DNA of 64,000 bases from Datisca glomerata (GCA_003255025.1 QANY01011400.1:248001-312000); one strand, 5' to 3'. Counted from the stretch's first letter, positions 37,004-48,975 are shown. Notes: generated from the sequence alone by a model not told the origin. Translations and numbers: made by a program.

Positions 37004-38482
37004 TACTACTAATTACTTACAAAAATCCTCTATTTCTATGATAAAAATTGAAATATAAGTGAAACCACCAGTGAGTCTCAACTGAAGACTACTCTCCAGT
37101 AATCAGAATCTGATATTTTGAAGGCCAGAAAGGTTTTATATGTCTTCACGAGACGAGCTTCCAGGAATGAAGCCTCACCGAAGCTAACAAATCATTTCTC
37201 TATACTAGAAATCCCATTCCGCATATTAAATTTAACTTAACAGATTGAACTTAGCCGAAATCGCAACAAATATCAAATCGCACTTCCTCAAAACACAACT
37301 TCCTTCAAAGTTCCAACTCCATTCCAATAATCAGAAAACAAATATCAATATTCGAGACCGGATAAGCAGCTACACAAACTAGAATCGAACAATCAGTACC
37401 TTTATTTAGAGCTGAGTTACATGATTTTGATGAGGAAAAGAAAACCACCAACTTGGGGAGTCGGACAAAATCTGGAGTTGAGGAAGCTTACTTCTTCTCA
37501 AGTCGTCGATACAAAACAACTGCGAGATTTGAAGGAATTTCAGTGAGTAAGGAAGCGAAACAAGCAAATTTGCAGAGATTCTGAAGTAAGAAATAACTCG
37601 GGGAGTAGAAACAAGGATATGTATTCCAAACCAAAATGATAACTAATTACCAAGTGAGGCATCACCACCAGCAGCCGACACGTTTGCGATTTGTTTTGCT
37701 ATTTTATTTTTACAAGAACATCTTACTACATATTAAAATCACTTTACCTTGAAACATTTATTTATGCATACATTTTACTTAAAATATTCTTATTTTTCAC
37801 GAGCGCGAGAAATGATTTTAATACGTGTTTTAAAGTTCGGTAAACCGCAGTTTGGAATTGTTAGTGCAAGTGAAAAGCCTACTCAAGATTTTCAAGAGTT
37901 TTCTTGAACTAATTCTTAAAACCGGCATTTGCTCGTCATAAATTAAACTAATATTTTAAAACTTAAAAGTACCAAGCATACGATAGTTAACGCAAAAGAA
38001 ATTATATACAGCATCAAATGTTTGTAAAATTTATATTATATTATATTTATAGACGCTTCAAATTCTTGTATTATAATTAATAATTTAATTTTGATTTTTT
38101 TTTACATTTTTAATGATACTAGTCAAGAAGTACGTGCTTCACATCTTGTAAGAAAATTAAAAAATGTAAATAGATTCGACGTTTATATAAAAATTGAAAT
38201 AAAGATTTATCACTAATATATATATATATTGTTAATTATTTGTGATTTATAAAAATTCTCACACCACTTTTAAATATCTGAAATTTTCTATTAATTCATA
38301 TATCTTTATTATAACAAATATATGATTGGTGATTAAATGTAATTCTCTACCCATTCAACAACATAAGAACAAAAAAAAGACATTAATTTTTAAAATATGT
38401 AATATTTTGGTAATAGTAACTGTTGTTATTAATATTAATCAATCATCGACTATTTCATTTAGATTACGATATAATTTTAAGA
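37004..38482. other. Upstream region of the ankyrin gene, then AT-rich spacer
   Basis: The first 600 bases should contain the 5' UTR and promoter of the minus-strand ankyrin gene. A possible 5' UTR intron has a donor at AAAG/GTACTG near 37400-37399 and an acceptor near 37030 (GAAATAG then AGGATT), but this is not certain. From about 37700 on the DNA is AT-rich and no gene is seen. Confidence 0.4.
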
Positions 38483-39420
38483 CACTATAGAAATAATAAT
38501 ACGACAAATTGCCAAAAAAGTTTATAAATTAAAAATGCTTTCACCCCATCCCACAATTGTTTTAACTCATCTATCAATGATTGCAAATACACATCAATAC
38601 CTTTATAGGGTGATCTTGGACCAGAAATTAGTAACACCAACATAAAGAATGGTTCTTTCATACACTTCCATGGAGCAAGGTTATAAGGTACTTATATGAC
38701 TGGCCACATATTATATGAGTTGCTCATGTTTCCGAATGGATTAAATCCATCTGTTGCAAGTCTTAATCTTAAATTCGAGCATCTTCTGCAAACCAACTAT
38801 ATTGCTTATCAAAATCATTCCAACCTTCTAAATCAGCAGGATGTCTCAATACAGCTTCAACGTTGACACGTTTCCCTTTGTGACATCTCATATCGGACGA
38901 TGTGTATTTTAACTTGAACAATCTTTGAAGTCTGGGTATAACTGGAAAGTGACGCAAAACTTTTTGGGAAACTTTCTTACCCTTCCCATCATCCATTTTA
39001 TATCTTGGTTCACCACATTCAGGACATTTGTCATTTCCTTCATTCTCTTTCTAGAATAAAGCACAATCATATTTACAACAATGAATAATGTCATATCTCA
39101 ACCCTAAATCTCTTAATTTTTTTTTGCTTCATAGTAAGAGGTTGGAATTTTTTAGCCTACTGGATGAGAACCATTTAAAACTTTAAGTAATTGATCAAAT
39201 GACTTATTGGTCCAATGATTAAGCACTTTGATATGCATCAACTTCACAATAAAAGATAGTGAAGTATACTTTTGACAACCAGGATAAAGTTCTTCTTCGG
39301 CTTCACTAAATAAATCATTAAATCTGTCTAACGTCTCTGCATTTAGATTTATTCTATCAGTACTATCCTCTCCAACGTGTTCACCATTCACCCCCATCCC
39401 AACAAAACCACACTTGTTAG
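38483..39420 (-). pseudogene. CACTA (En/Spm) TNP2-type transposase relic
   Basis: Minus-strand frames from 39397 read NLNAETLDRFNDLFSEAEEE, then LYPGCQKYTSLSFIVKLMHI and NHWTNKSFDQLL, which matches the N-terminal part of TNP2-like CACTA transposases. After frameshifts and stops the zinc-rich section is scrambled (39110-39000). Then come KVLRHFPVIPRLQRLF, EAVLRHPADLEGWNDFDK, and in other frames RLRLATDGFNPFGNMSNSYN, WPVILVPYNLAPWKCMKE and SGPRSPYKGIDVYLQSLIDE, all hallmark blocks in the right order. About half of the usual protein is present, with at least six disablements. CACTATAGAAATAATAATAC at 38483 may be the element's end, but no matching partner end or target duplication was found. Confidence 0.85.
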
Positions 39421-41099
39421 ACAGATTTAATGAGAAACAAAATACATAATATCAAAAGGAAAAATGAGAGGCCACATTTGAGGAAGGATATTTTTTTTTC
39501 TGAGAATGGTTATGAAACAATAAAGGTTAAACAAGAGAGAGACACCAAAAGAAACCATCATGAGTAGTGGGAGAGTTGAAGAATAACTAACTCAAGGAGT
39601 GGTTTAAGTTGCACGCCTGATGGTTGAATTGTAATTGGTTTTATTTTGGATAACTAACTAAATGGGAGAGGGAAATGTAGGACTAATGGTAAAGGTGAGT
39701 TTAGTTGATTAACTTCTACATACGATCAAAATAAGAGATGGTAAAAAGATTAATATATAAGTCGTAAAAGATTTGGTTTTGAGTAAACTTAGTTCAAATT
39801 AATGACTTTAGTAAATTACAATAGTCTTTGGATATATTTTTTATATCAACATAAAAGCTCTAATATAACCAATACGTTTCTATGAAACCACAACCATTAT
39901 ACTAATTGCAAACAATAAATTTAAAACCTGCAATAAGTAATGTGTATATTAAACAATTAATGAATGCAACTACCATAGAACAAAACGCACTCTACTAATA
40001 GTCAGTATACTGTGTAAGAATTATTAACCAAGGAATGATGCAATAGAGAAATGAAACTGTAAAGAAAAAATCTACTATCAAAGAGTTAGCCATGAATTAC
40101 TTACATAATAATGAGAAAATAATGAGTAAATAGAAGGGAGTTTATAGACACTATAATTTATGCGTAAAACCTTTGATTGGAAAAAAACACGAGAAGCTTT
40201 AGACATTATAGATAAATGATTTACAAGGTTAATGCTAGTTAGCATGATTCTATATATTGTGCTTGTGGTTTGTGAATGCTTGATTATAATGATTGACCTT
40301 TTTTTACAGGCGCACTTTAATCAATAATTGGTTATAAGATAGTTGTTATTCCCTATTATGGAACCTAAAAGGGGAGTGATTGTTGACTGAAAAAATTGCT
40401 AGTTGAAGGAGTTCTTGGACTTGTTCTTCAATGATGCCTTGATTTTCTCTGACTTGCTTTCCTCATGTTTTCGTTAATCATCATTCGTTGATCGTCAAAA
40501 GACATTCATAGCAAGGTAACTATCCGAGTAAATACATTTATGTTTTGGGTAAATATATTCTCATCCTGAGATAAATACCTTATTGTTCTGAGTTAAATAT
40601 CTTCCTAATAGAAGGTAAAGATCTTCCTATTCTTAGGTAAAGGCATATATGTTGCCACCGTAAATACATATGTTTACTATGTAAAGGTGTCCATTGTCAA
40701 CTCTAAATATATTTTCATTGTCAACTCTTGATGCACTTCTATTCTTAGTGCATGGGCGCCCTATACCCTTTGTGGTGTAACTTTTTTATCCATGGTGTGT
40801 AAATTTCCTTTACATAAGCTACAAAAGATGCATTAGAAGAAGTATTTTGTTGTGTGAATCATGAGTTGTGTTTTCTTTCTCAATATTTGTTAAATTGCTA
40901 GAACTTCCAAAAGCTTATTCAGTTTCCTAATGGGTTAAAAATATATTTTTTAATTAATTCTTAACATTTTCCTAATATGCAGACTTGAAACTTTTAATAG
41001 GCCTAACATGTAGACACTTAATTTTGAACATGGAGTGTTTCAACTCAAGACTTCTCATTATGATGTTGTACTAATTTGCCAATCATTCGTGAAAACAGT
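39421..41099. other. Spacer with no recognised gene
   Basis: No domain, RNA gene or element end could be read. Around 40500-40740 phrases containing GTAAATAC and GTAAAGAT/GTAAAGG recur at about 30-base spacing (TAAATACCTTATTG, GTAAAGATCTTCCTATTC, GTAAAGGCATATATG), a weak degenerate repeat. Confidence 0.35.
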
Positions 41100-41632
41100 C
41101 TATTGGGTTGACACTGACACTAAGATCAAAAGGTAGGGGAGCGAATGTGATTAGATATTCTAGTAGTCCTAGCTATAAACGATGGATACTAGGCATTGAG
41201 CATACCGACCCATTCAGTGTTGTAGCTACCGTTTTAAGTATCCTACATAGGGAGTACGTTTACAAGAACAGAACTCAAAGGAATGGATGAGGGCCTGCAC
41301 AAATGCTGGAGCATGTGGCTTCATTTGATGCAAAGTGAAGAATCTTATTAGGGCTTGACATGCCGTGAATTCTCTTGAAAGAGAGGGGTGCCTTTTCTAA
41401 AATGCAGACACAGATGGTTCATGGTTATCATCAGCGCGTACCGTAAGGTGTTGGGGTAAGTCCTACAATAAGCATAACCCACGTGTCTAGTTTCCATTAT
41501 TGAGGTTGAAACGTTGAGTAAACTGACGGTGATAAGCTAGAGGAAAGTGAGGATAACGTCAAGTCATCATGCCCCTTATGCCTGGGGTGACACACGTGCT
41601 ACAATGGCCAGGACAAAGGGTTGTGATCCCTT
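41100..41632 (+). pseudogene. Nuclear copy of plastid 16S rRNA (3' half fragment)
   Basis: The block starts near GACACTGACACTAAGA and includes conserved small-subunit rRNA landmarks: GATTAGATA, TAAACGATGGATACTAGGC, GTTTTAAGTATCCTACATAG, ACTCAAAGGAAT, GAGCATGTGGCTT, GGGCTTGACATGCCG, TCTTGAAAGAGAGGGGTGCC, GACGTCAAGTCATCATGCCC and ACACACGTGCTACAATGGCC. The GGGGAGCGAAT / GTCCTAGCTATAAACGATGG form is the plastid rather than mitochondrial version. Universal positions are mutated and small insertions or deletions occur, so it is a decayed nuclear plastid insertion (NUPT) and not a working rRNA gene. It ends abruptly at GTTGTGATCCC. Confidence 0.93.
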
Positions 41633-41989
41633 TCTGTCTAAAAGAATAAAATGTTGTTATATTGAAATGAATCAAAATTGATAAGGAGTTGGTCAATGAT
41701 GCTCGAACATATACTTATTCTATGAGCCTATTTATTTTCTGTCAGTATCTATGGATTGATCATTAGTCGGAATATGGTTAGAGCCCTTATATGTCTTGAG
41801 TTCATACTAAATTTAGTTAATATTAATTTCTGATTTTTTCGACAGTCGCCAATTCAAAGGGATTATTTTCTCCATTTTTGTTATAACTATTGTAGCCGCT
41901 GAGTCAGCTATTGAACCAGCTATTGTTTCATCAATTATTGTAATAGAAAATCAACTCTTATCAATCAATCAAGTTTTCTAAATAAGTAG
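41633..41989 (+). pseudogene. ndhE: Nuclear copy of plastid ndhE with its upstream spacer
   Basis: The plastid pre-ndhE leader (ATTGAAATGAATCAAAATTG, GGAGTTGGTCA) runs directly into ATGATGCTCGAACAT at 41696. Recognisable pieces include GCCTATTTATTTTCTGTCAG, GGATTGATCA, ATGGTTAGAGCCCTTATATG and CAGTCGCCAATTCAAAGGG, with an end at about 41989 (AATAAGTAG). In-frame stops (for example after the first ten codons) and small deletions remove function. In the plastid, ndhE encodes a membrane subunit of the NDH complex. It is joined without spacer to the 16S fragment, which is not its plastid neighbour. Confidence 0.9.
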
Positions 41990-42199
41990 TATTCATAAAA
42001 TAGATTCTTAATTCATGAAGGTGAAATATCTGTAAGATACATAATGTAAGATTATGTATTTTGGCCCTATTACTTGAGTCCATCTGAAAGTAGATTGATT
42101 AGAAAAATTATGAGAAATTATTGATTCACATGGTATCTAATGTTTCATTTAAAATTGACTAGATAGGAAATTTATGGAGTTCAAAATTTTATAGACCCA

Positions 42200-42393
42200 A
42201 TGTTACATTCAATAAAGATTTATGATACATGTAGAGGGTGTGCTCAATGTGTCTAATCTTGCCCCATATATGTATTAGAAATGACTACCATGAGACGCTA
42301 AGCAAATTGCTCTCACTCCAAGAATAGAAGAATGTTCTTACTTACGAAAAGGGTGGAAGATACTTCATATACAGACTCATGAATGTTTCGATG
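42200..42393 (+). pseudogene. psaC: Nuclear copy of plastid psaC
   Basis: The sequence begins ATGTTACATTCAATAAAGAT and contains TATGATACATGTAGAGGGTG, GCTCAATGTGTCTAATC and GCTAAGCAAATTGCT, matching the gene for the iron-sulphur subunit of photosystem I. A stop codon replaces the residue after the first CxxC block and the second half is strongly diverged. It follows ndhE in the same order and orientation as in plastid genomes, so 41633-42393 is one collinear plastid fragment. Confidence 0.85.
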
Positions 42394-42921
42394 TAAGAAC
42401 ATTTTATCAATATTATATTGAATGAATAATTTACATATATTTATTTTTATAGAAGATTATTTTTATTAAGTAAAAAGTCATTCTTTTTGGTAATCCCTAG
42501 ACACGAATGTAATAGGCCGTCTCCCGATTCTTTCAAAGAGATAATTAAGGAGACAGTAAAAATTATATCAAATGGAAAGGAATAAGGAATATAAAGTGTA
42601 TATAGTGATCTATCTTGATATCTACTTTTTTACTTTTTACTTAAGAATGAAGGGCAACAAAAGAAAGAATAAATCTTATTATACCTACTTGTTAGTAAGA
42701 CTTCATTGATACTTCTAACAATGTATTTGCTTATTTTATTTATTTGTGCTTAATGTTTTTTATCATACCTAAAACCACATAAAAATTTATTTGTTATAAT
42801 TTGATTTATTGGATTGTTTCAGCAATAATGTCTGGATTTCTTTTTTACTCTATGCTAGAGATTCCACTATTATTAATGAATAATAATGGAGTAATTGTTT
42901 TGAGATAAGGGACATAATTCA
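42394..42921. other. Probable plastid-derived spacer between psaC and petN copies
   Basis: The last 70 bases before petN (AATAATGGAGTAATTGTTTT, GATAAGGGACATAATTCAC) look like the plastid petN leader. The middle (42480-42600) resembles organelle DNA in base composition but I could not assign it. No gene or tRNA could be read. Confidence 0.4.
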
Positions 42922-42991
42922 CATGGATATAGTAAAGTCTCGCTTGGACTACTTTAATGGTAGTCTTTACCTTTTCCCTCTTACTCATAGT
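42922..42991 (+). pseudogene. petN: Nuclear copy of plastid petN
   Basis: ATGGATATAGTAAAGTCTCG followed by GGACTACTTTAATGGTAGTC and TTTACCTTTTCCCTCTTACT reproduces nearly all of petN, the very short cytochrome b6f subunit. One extra base after GTAA shifts the frame, and the last codons (WGRSGL in the plastid) are lost. It belongs to the same mosaic of plastid fragments. Confidence 0.8.
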
Positions 42992-43329
42992 AAACAATTT
43001 TTTTTACATTTATTTGCTTTTGGTTTCCTTTTTTCTATTAAAAAGGAGTGTTGTTATTAGTTTAAAAGTGTATAAATACTTTTGACGCAAAAGAACATAA
43101 TATATAGTGGTAGTCCAATGAGATACTTTGCATAATAAGATTTTGACTCAGGTTAGTCACTCACATATTGCGTGCTTACCATTTGTTTGATTTATTATTA
43201 TTTTAGGAAACAATGAATACTATGTTATCACACCCATTCTCCTTCAATTATATCTAAAGGTAGTTTCTATTTAAAAAATGATTTTATTCATTCTATTACC
43301 AATATATCAATTGACTAGAAAAAGTATTG

Positions 43330-43612
43330 AACAATTAAATATAGTGTTATTCATATTGAAATGAATAGAAATTGATGCAGAGTTGGTCAACGAACATGTA
43401 CTTGTTCTAAGTGTCTATTTATTTTCTATCGGTATTTATGGATTGATCACGAGCCAAAATATGGTCAGAGCCCTTATGTGCGTTGAACTTATACTAAACA
43501 TAGTTAATATTAATTTCATAAAATTTTCTGAATTTTTTATAGTCATCAATTAAAAGGAAATGTTTTCACCATTTTTGTTATAGCTATTGTAACTGTTGAA
43601 GCAGCATGAAAT
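43330..43612 (+). pseudogene. ndhE: Second, independently decayed nuclear copy of plastid ndhE
   Basis: The same pre-ndhE leader (ATTGAAATGAATAGAAATTG, AGAGTTGGTCAACG) is followed by GAACATGTACTTGTTCTAAG, TATTTATTTTCTATCGGTAT, GGATTGATCACGAGCC and GAGCCCTTATGTGCGTTGAA, ending at GTTGAAGCAGCA. Some positions here keep the plastid base where the first copy is mutated, and others the reverse. The two copies therefore decayed separately. It is truncated compared with the first copy. Confidence 0.88.
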
Positions 43613-43689
43613 GAATCGAAAAAATAAAGGATTTATAACCATTTTCTTACCCTAAAATAAACAAATTAGATAGAAAAAAAAGAGTTTAG

Positions 43690-46600
43690 AGAGTCTGCAA
43701 TTGGTGCATTAGTCTTTGCAGCCTTGATCTTTGCCTATTGATTTGTTATCAAAAGGTTGCTCTAAAGTTGGCTTGGTTCCACGATGTAGAGTAAATGTCG
43801 AATCACCTTAAGTGGGTCTTCTAGGATTTGGTTTTCTTTCTTGAGAGGGGGGGTCAAGTACATTTATCTTTTCAGAATAACCAATTTCTAAATGTTGGAG
43901 TAGATTATAAAGAGATTCCACTTCCTCATGAATCTATCATGAATCGGGAGGCCCAACTTTATCCTAGTTTTGCTGAGGTAAAAACCCTAATATACACTTT
44001 GAGTTGGTCAAAATATGAGGGATTTTTTACTTTTCACAAATGATTAGATCCAATAACTCAGAGTCTATGGTCAACCGATATTGCATACATCATTTATCTA
44101 TTGTAGTTCTTTTCTTGATAATGGGTCACTTGTATACACTACAAGAAATATGACATTCTACAAGAAACAGATATCTCCATAAAAAATAATCCACAGGAAT
44201 CATGCGGCGCCTGTGACAATCCTTCACATTAAAAGTCTGTATTTTTCACGAGGCGCAACGCCTCCTGTGAAGATTTATGTGGTATCTTACTTTTTACAGG
44301 ATTTTTTTTACTCCTGTAGAAGGTTGATTAACATGGTTTTAGACCCTATTGAATGTATTTAACAAGTGTTTTTAATACTTGTGAATTAACTAGGGTTTTT
44401 AATATTTTTAGTGATATTTTATAAATGCTATTTTTATAGTCAATTTACATATATCTAATTTATATACATATTTAACACATTAAAAATTATATAACGACAT
44501 TAATGGGAAATTTAAAAACGTTAATATTTTATTTCACTTCCACAAAAGTACAAAACGAAACTATAAAATACTTCGACAAAAGTACAATATGAAACTAAAA
44601 AATATCCAAAATACTACAAAATAACCTTAAAAGTTCACTAAAATATCATATAAAGCCTAAAGTCTAGTTCTTCAAACTCATGTCCATGTTCAATAACCTT
44701 AAGTGATTGTAGGTCATGCATTATAAAGAGAACTAGGTTACCACCATTGAACTAAGTTAACACATAAAAAATTAATGCTAGTTAATCAAGTTCATACCAA
44801 TAACCAAATAAGCATATAAATAGCATAAGTACTCATAACTTGCTGCAAAGATGTAAATAGCATAAGTACTCCCACTTGAGTCCATAGAAAAGCAATATAA
44901 AAGAGTTATAGTAAATGAGAAAATGATCCAAATAATGAAAACGAGGACCATACTTTTTCTATGTTACCGCAAAAAACAACTCATTACTCATCCAAGACAA
45001 CATTCCTAGAACTAAAGAAGCAACATGGGCTAGTGAAAGATAGTACCTACAAACGGTTTTAGATACTATATATCAACTTTCTAATAACAATATACTGTTT
45101 GTGTCACAGACTCACAAATTTTCATCCAGATGAATAAAACTGCAAAGCTAATGACTTAGTAATAGTTCTAAAATACAGAAAATAAAGTTTTATTTTAAAA
45201 TTGATAGCAAACACTGTGAAGAGAACATATAGTCCAGGGGAGTAGTAATCATCGGATCCCAACTTCTAAAAATGTAGAACAAATAGGACAAATAATCATT
45301 ATCTACTCTGCATCAGTAAAAAATGAAGAACAAATCCAAAGACTAGAGAATATAAGAGATTAAAAGTCTTACATAGTATACAAATGAGATAGTTAAAGGG
45401 ATTCAAATATTAGAGCAACTCATCAGGAGATGTTGAATACCTTCAAAAATGCTGCCCAATCACCAGTACTACATGTGGATGTTGGAGAATTGAATTTCTG
45501 CAAAAAAAATAAAATCATTTAGTATCATAGTATATCATGCAACTAAATGTGAGAGAGAATCAATGGTACTATCATAAAAGAGGAATACTTGTACAAAAAA
45601 ATCTCACTACTACAAATATTAATAGTATTACTATTATTAGCGTCAGGTACTCGCCATGTTCCTCATTATGTTAGTGGAATAAATAGGACAAATGAGCAAT
45701 TTATGATATAAAGAAATCATGTCATAGCATCCTAAGTTTAAATTGAATTAATAGTTTGTATATTGATTGGACCCATTATGTTAATATATAACGAGTATAG
45801 TCAAGAATAAATTTGTTAAAAGTAATAAAAGAGAGATCAGGTTCTACTTAGTTCTGCATGTGATATCTAACCTACTTTCTGCAGAAGTGCCAATATTAGA
45901 GCCAACTAGCATGGATCAGAAAAAAATACCTACTTCAATATACACCTACGGTTGCTAAGTCAAATGGCAGATCTCTGTATCATGTAAATAATCATGAAAA
46001 TACCAACTTATCATAAATGATGCTCACTTGATAATTTACTCCAACGAGGAACGTACTCATAAATTAAAAGGCCTTGAGTGTCACCCGGTGCATGAAAACC
46101 AATAAAATGTAGCTGAAATGACAACCAAAAGTCATGGAAAAATCGTTTAAATAAGTAGAGGCACATGGCAACCCAATGGTAAATAGACAACAATCCGGAA
46201 ATCCCCTAATAAATTACTAAGATTCAAGCAGAACAATTGAAAGAGGAAAAAAACTACATGATGACACATGAAACCGCCTATATGTTTAAACTTCCATATA
46301 AAACCTACAACTCTATTGAGGTGATAGACCCATACCTTGAAATGAACTCAGAGATTAGTGCCTCTAGCCTTGCAGGCTACATCAACAATTTAAAAAAATC
46401 AATAATATTACAAATATCAGTCAAGAATTTCTAGTTCCCAAGGTTGCTGAAGAAAGCAAGAAAGTCTTATAACAAATATTCAAGATCCCTTCAATACCAT
46501 TTAAGAATTGCAAACTATCTATTCCTACACATATAAGTAGCCAAATAAAGGGTTAAAAATAGATCCAATGAACACGGGAAAACAAAACTCACACTTGGGG

Positions 46601-48622
46601 GTTGTCTGGCTCTCTGAAATACTTCACATGTATCAGTAAGACCAACAGAAAATGTTCAATTAAAATCTTGCAACAAAAAGCATCACAAAAAGAAACAGTA
46701 AGAGATCGCCTTAGAAAATGCTTTCAGAAAGAATATTCAAATTTCAATTTTCTTTCGAAAGGAAGAAAACATAAAACATATACATCAAATCTGCAAAAGA
46801 GCTCACCATTGTTGCTGTTGATCTTTGCTTATCGAGGAAGATGATTAAGATGGATGGCCAACCAATTAATAGAGTAAGGAATAAGCAAACCATGGAACAA
46901 ACTCTTTACTACTAAATAGTTCAAATTTTCATTTATTTTGACAATGATTAATGACTATCTTCACATGACTCCATACAAGGAGCTAAACTTTTGAGAAATA
47001 AATAAGACAAAGATTCCAACATTTCAAGTGATTTATTCAAATTAAATCACCACTAACGACGCATCAGTTAGTCTCTGTTTTCAAGTTAAAAAACTCCCAC
47101 AGTCTACCAAATTGCATTTTATCCAGTGAAAGCATACTTGTATATATAAAGGCACAGTAAACTATGAAATGTTATGTGTAAAATTAAATAATGAACTACT
47201 GGTTTGAAAGATGCAAACTGCCAAAAAAGACAAAGAGCAGAAAATAGTTATGGACACTTCATGACAGAAGATATATCTTGACTTGTGTTTAACCCATGCA
47301 CTTTATGACAGTGCTCTTGTAGTTCAAGAAACCACACATCAGACACTTTATGACAGAAGAGGATACTAGGAAGAAAATGTCAAGTGGCTAACAACCCTTT
47401 AACAGAACCACCAGTAAGGATTTGTTCATTATATTATCATCACAAAATGACCCAACTTCCAAATTGTGCACATCAAACTAAAATCAGAAGCAAATTATGC
47501 CTACAAAAACAAGCAAAATGGAAAAGAATACTCATACTTTTGCAAGGTGGTCACTCACATATTCTCTGTGTGTAGGAAGGGTTAAAAATTAGAAGTGAAG
47601 GACATGTAGAGACTTAAAAATCAAAAGTGATTGAGATCCGAGAATCAAACTTGAACATCAATCAAAATCCTAGTTCGTTATGTCTTTGAACGAGAGAGTG
47701 AGAGAGAAGCTAATCGATGAGCTCTGCTCTCTCTTCTTCATCAAGGGCCTAGCCCTAGGTCGTCTGAGAGAGAGAAGCTGCGAGGATCTTTGTGCTTTAT
47801 TATGGAGAAGAACCAAGAGAGAGAGAAGGACTGGATGCTCTGAAGAAACGAGATGAATCAATTTTCAGAGAGAAGTAACGATTTGAGCTTCTCTAAAAAT
47901 GGAGAAGAATATCGAGCCTCTAAGAGAGCTCGAGAATGAAATAATTCGAGGGTCTCCAATTTTTGCTTAAGTCCCGCATCTATTTTGCCTCCCACTTTTT
48001 TTTTTACTTTGACAGGAATAGATTTTACTTGATTCTCAATTTTTTTGTTATTTTGAGTTTTTAACAAGAACAGACTATAAATCCTGTATTTTAATCTTAT
48101 AGAATACTATATTTCTTTTAGTGATAGAACGAACCGGGGCATTGGTCATGGTATAAAAGATATCTTAGAGGCTCATAAATGTCTATTTATAGGCCAAAGA
48201 CATAAGGAACTGAGATCCAAACAATGTCATAGAATGCTCAATTATCTATTAAGCTCGCTATGTTAAGATCTTTAACCATTATTGTAGCTCACTATATGTA
48301 AATGAGTCCCCCTTATCCATCTATACTACTGATTATGGTACACAACTGTCATTTTTCACACATCACAAGTGGATTGGTCGATTTCTCATAGTTGGTGTTG
48401 ATGTGCATGCAACCATTTTTATGGTAAGAGTCTATGGTCCAACTACTCGATACAACGATATATAAATCATATATTTACAATGTGATCATATCACATCTCA
48501 ACTAGGTGTATATATTTTTAGGCTTTGATTGGCTTGAATATGCATAATGAAATCATAGGTGCTTTAGGGTGACCCTAGGATATGTTTTCTGATACTGCTA
48601 TACAATTACAAGATACTTTATC
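43690..48622 (+). pseudogene. psaA: Nuclear copy of plastid psaA, split by a CACTA element
   Basis: The left part (43690-44136) encodes, with frameshifts, an AIGALVFAALI-like block, then [29 protein letters not shown] and a WSTDIA block, ending at the GHMY-equivalent codons. The right part resumes at 48127 with [14 protein letters not shown] and continues through a degraded THHMWIGGF-like region to GFHSFGLYIHND- and GRPQDMFSDTAIQLQ-equivalent sequence near 48620. Removing 44137-48123 plus one ATA rejoins the reading at the conserved GHMYRTNWGIGHG site of photosystem I subunit A. Many stops make it non-functional. Confidence 0.93.
44137..48123. mobile_element. Non-autonomous CACTA element, 3987 bp, in the psaA copy
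   Basis: The left end reads CACTACAAGAAATATGACAT and the right end, reverse complemented, reads CACTAAAAGAAATATAGTAT. The inverted ends match at most of the first 22 positions and carry the diagnostic CACTA. It is flanked on both sides by ATA (44134-44136 and 48124-48126), the expected 3 bp target duplication. Subterminal motifs such as CCTGTGA and TCACAGG recur at 44200-44330. No TNP1 or TNP2 transposase can be read inside; open frames there are short and unrelated. It must have moved with a transposase supplied from elsewhere. Insertion is later than transfer of the plastid DNA. Confidence 0.92.
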
Positions 48623-48633
48623 AAAATTATTAA

Positions 48634-48975
48634 ATAGGAAATTGTTTACCATCAGCCGATATATGTATAGGGACATGGGTACATGATATTGAATGCCATC
48701 CAAGTCAAAGTACAACGTTGGTTTGCGCCGCAATAACTTTTATTAAAATAATGAAGGAACTGTCACCCCTACACTTTATCTAAGGCTTGTGCGGCTACCT
48801 TCGGGTGTTGAAAAAGTCATTGATTCTAGATGCCGAGCTACTATAGGGGGTAGACCTTTAGTGTCACCTTAAAGGAAGCCCCCTAAAGTTGGATCTCGTG
48901 CAGGGATTGGAAAATGAGTTCACACCACGTCAATCTATATGGAAGGGCAATTTTGTTGATGCATTCCTATTGAGA
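48634..48975 (+). pseudogene. rpl2-rps19: Nuclear copy of mitochondrial rpl2 (3' part) and rps19 (5' part)
   Basis: From 48634 a reading gives GNCLPSADI, then WVHDIE and IKIMKEPS. The text CTTGTGCGGCTACCTTCGGG and GATTCTAGATGCCGAGCTAC corresponds to LVRLPSGVEK and DSRCRAT, the mitochondrial (not plastid) form of ribosomal protein L2. After an internal deletion it continues as GRPLVSP and KPPKVGSRAGIGK with a TGA stop near 48917. Right after it, PRQSIWKGNFVDAFLLRM is the N-terminus of mitochondrial S19. The rpl2-rps19 order is that of plant mitochondrial ribosomal clusters. It is bounded directly by plastid psaA on the left and plastid ndhD on the right. Confidence 0.85.

Noticed and set aside
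41100..41632. Functional small-subunit rRNA gene
   Set aside because: Only part of the molecule is present, universal positions are mutated, and it is joined to unrelated plastid DNA.
42480..42600. Possible plastid tRNA in the psaC-petN interval
   Set aside because: I could not form a cloverleaf or match a plastid tRNA; the resemblance was only in base composition.
43828..44043. 71-codon open frame as a novel small protein
   Set aside because: It is a by-chance open piece of the decayed psaA copy.
47670..48067. Minus-strand frames of 63 and 69 codons near the CACTA right end
   Set aside because: They are Ser/Leu- and Lys-rich without a domain, and lie in subterminal DNA of a non-autonomous element.
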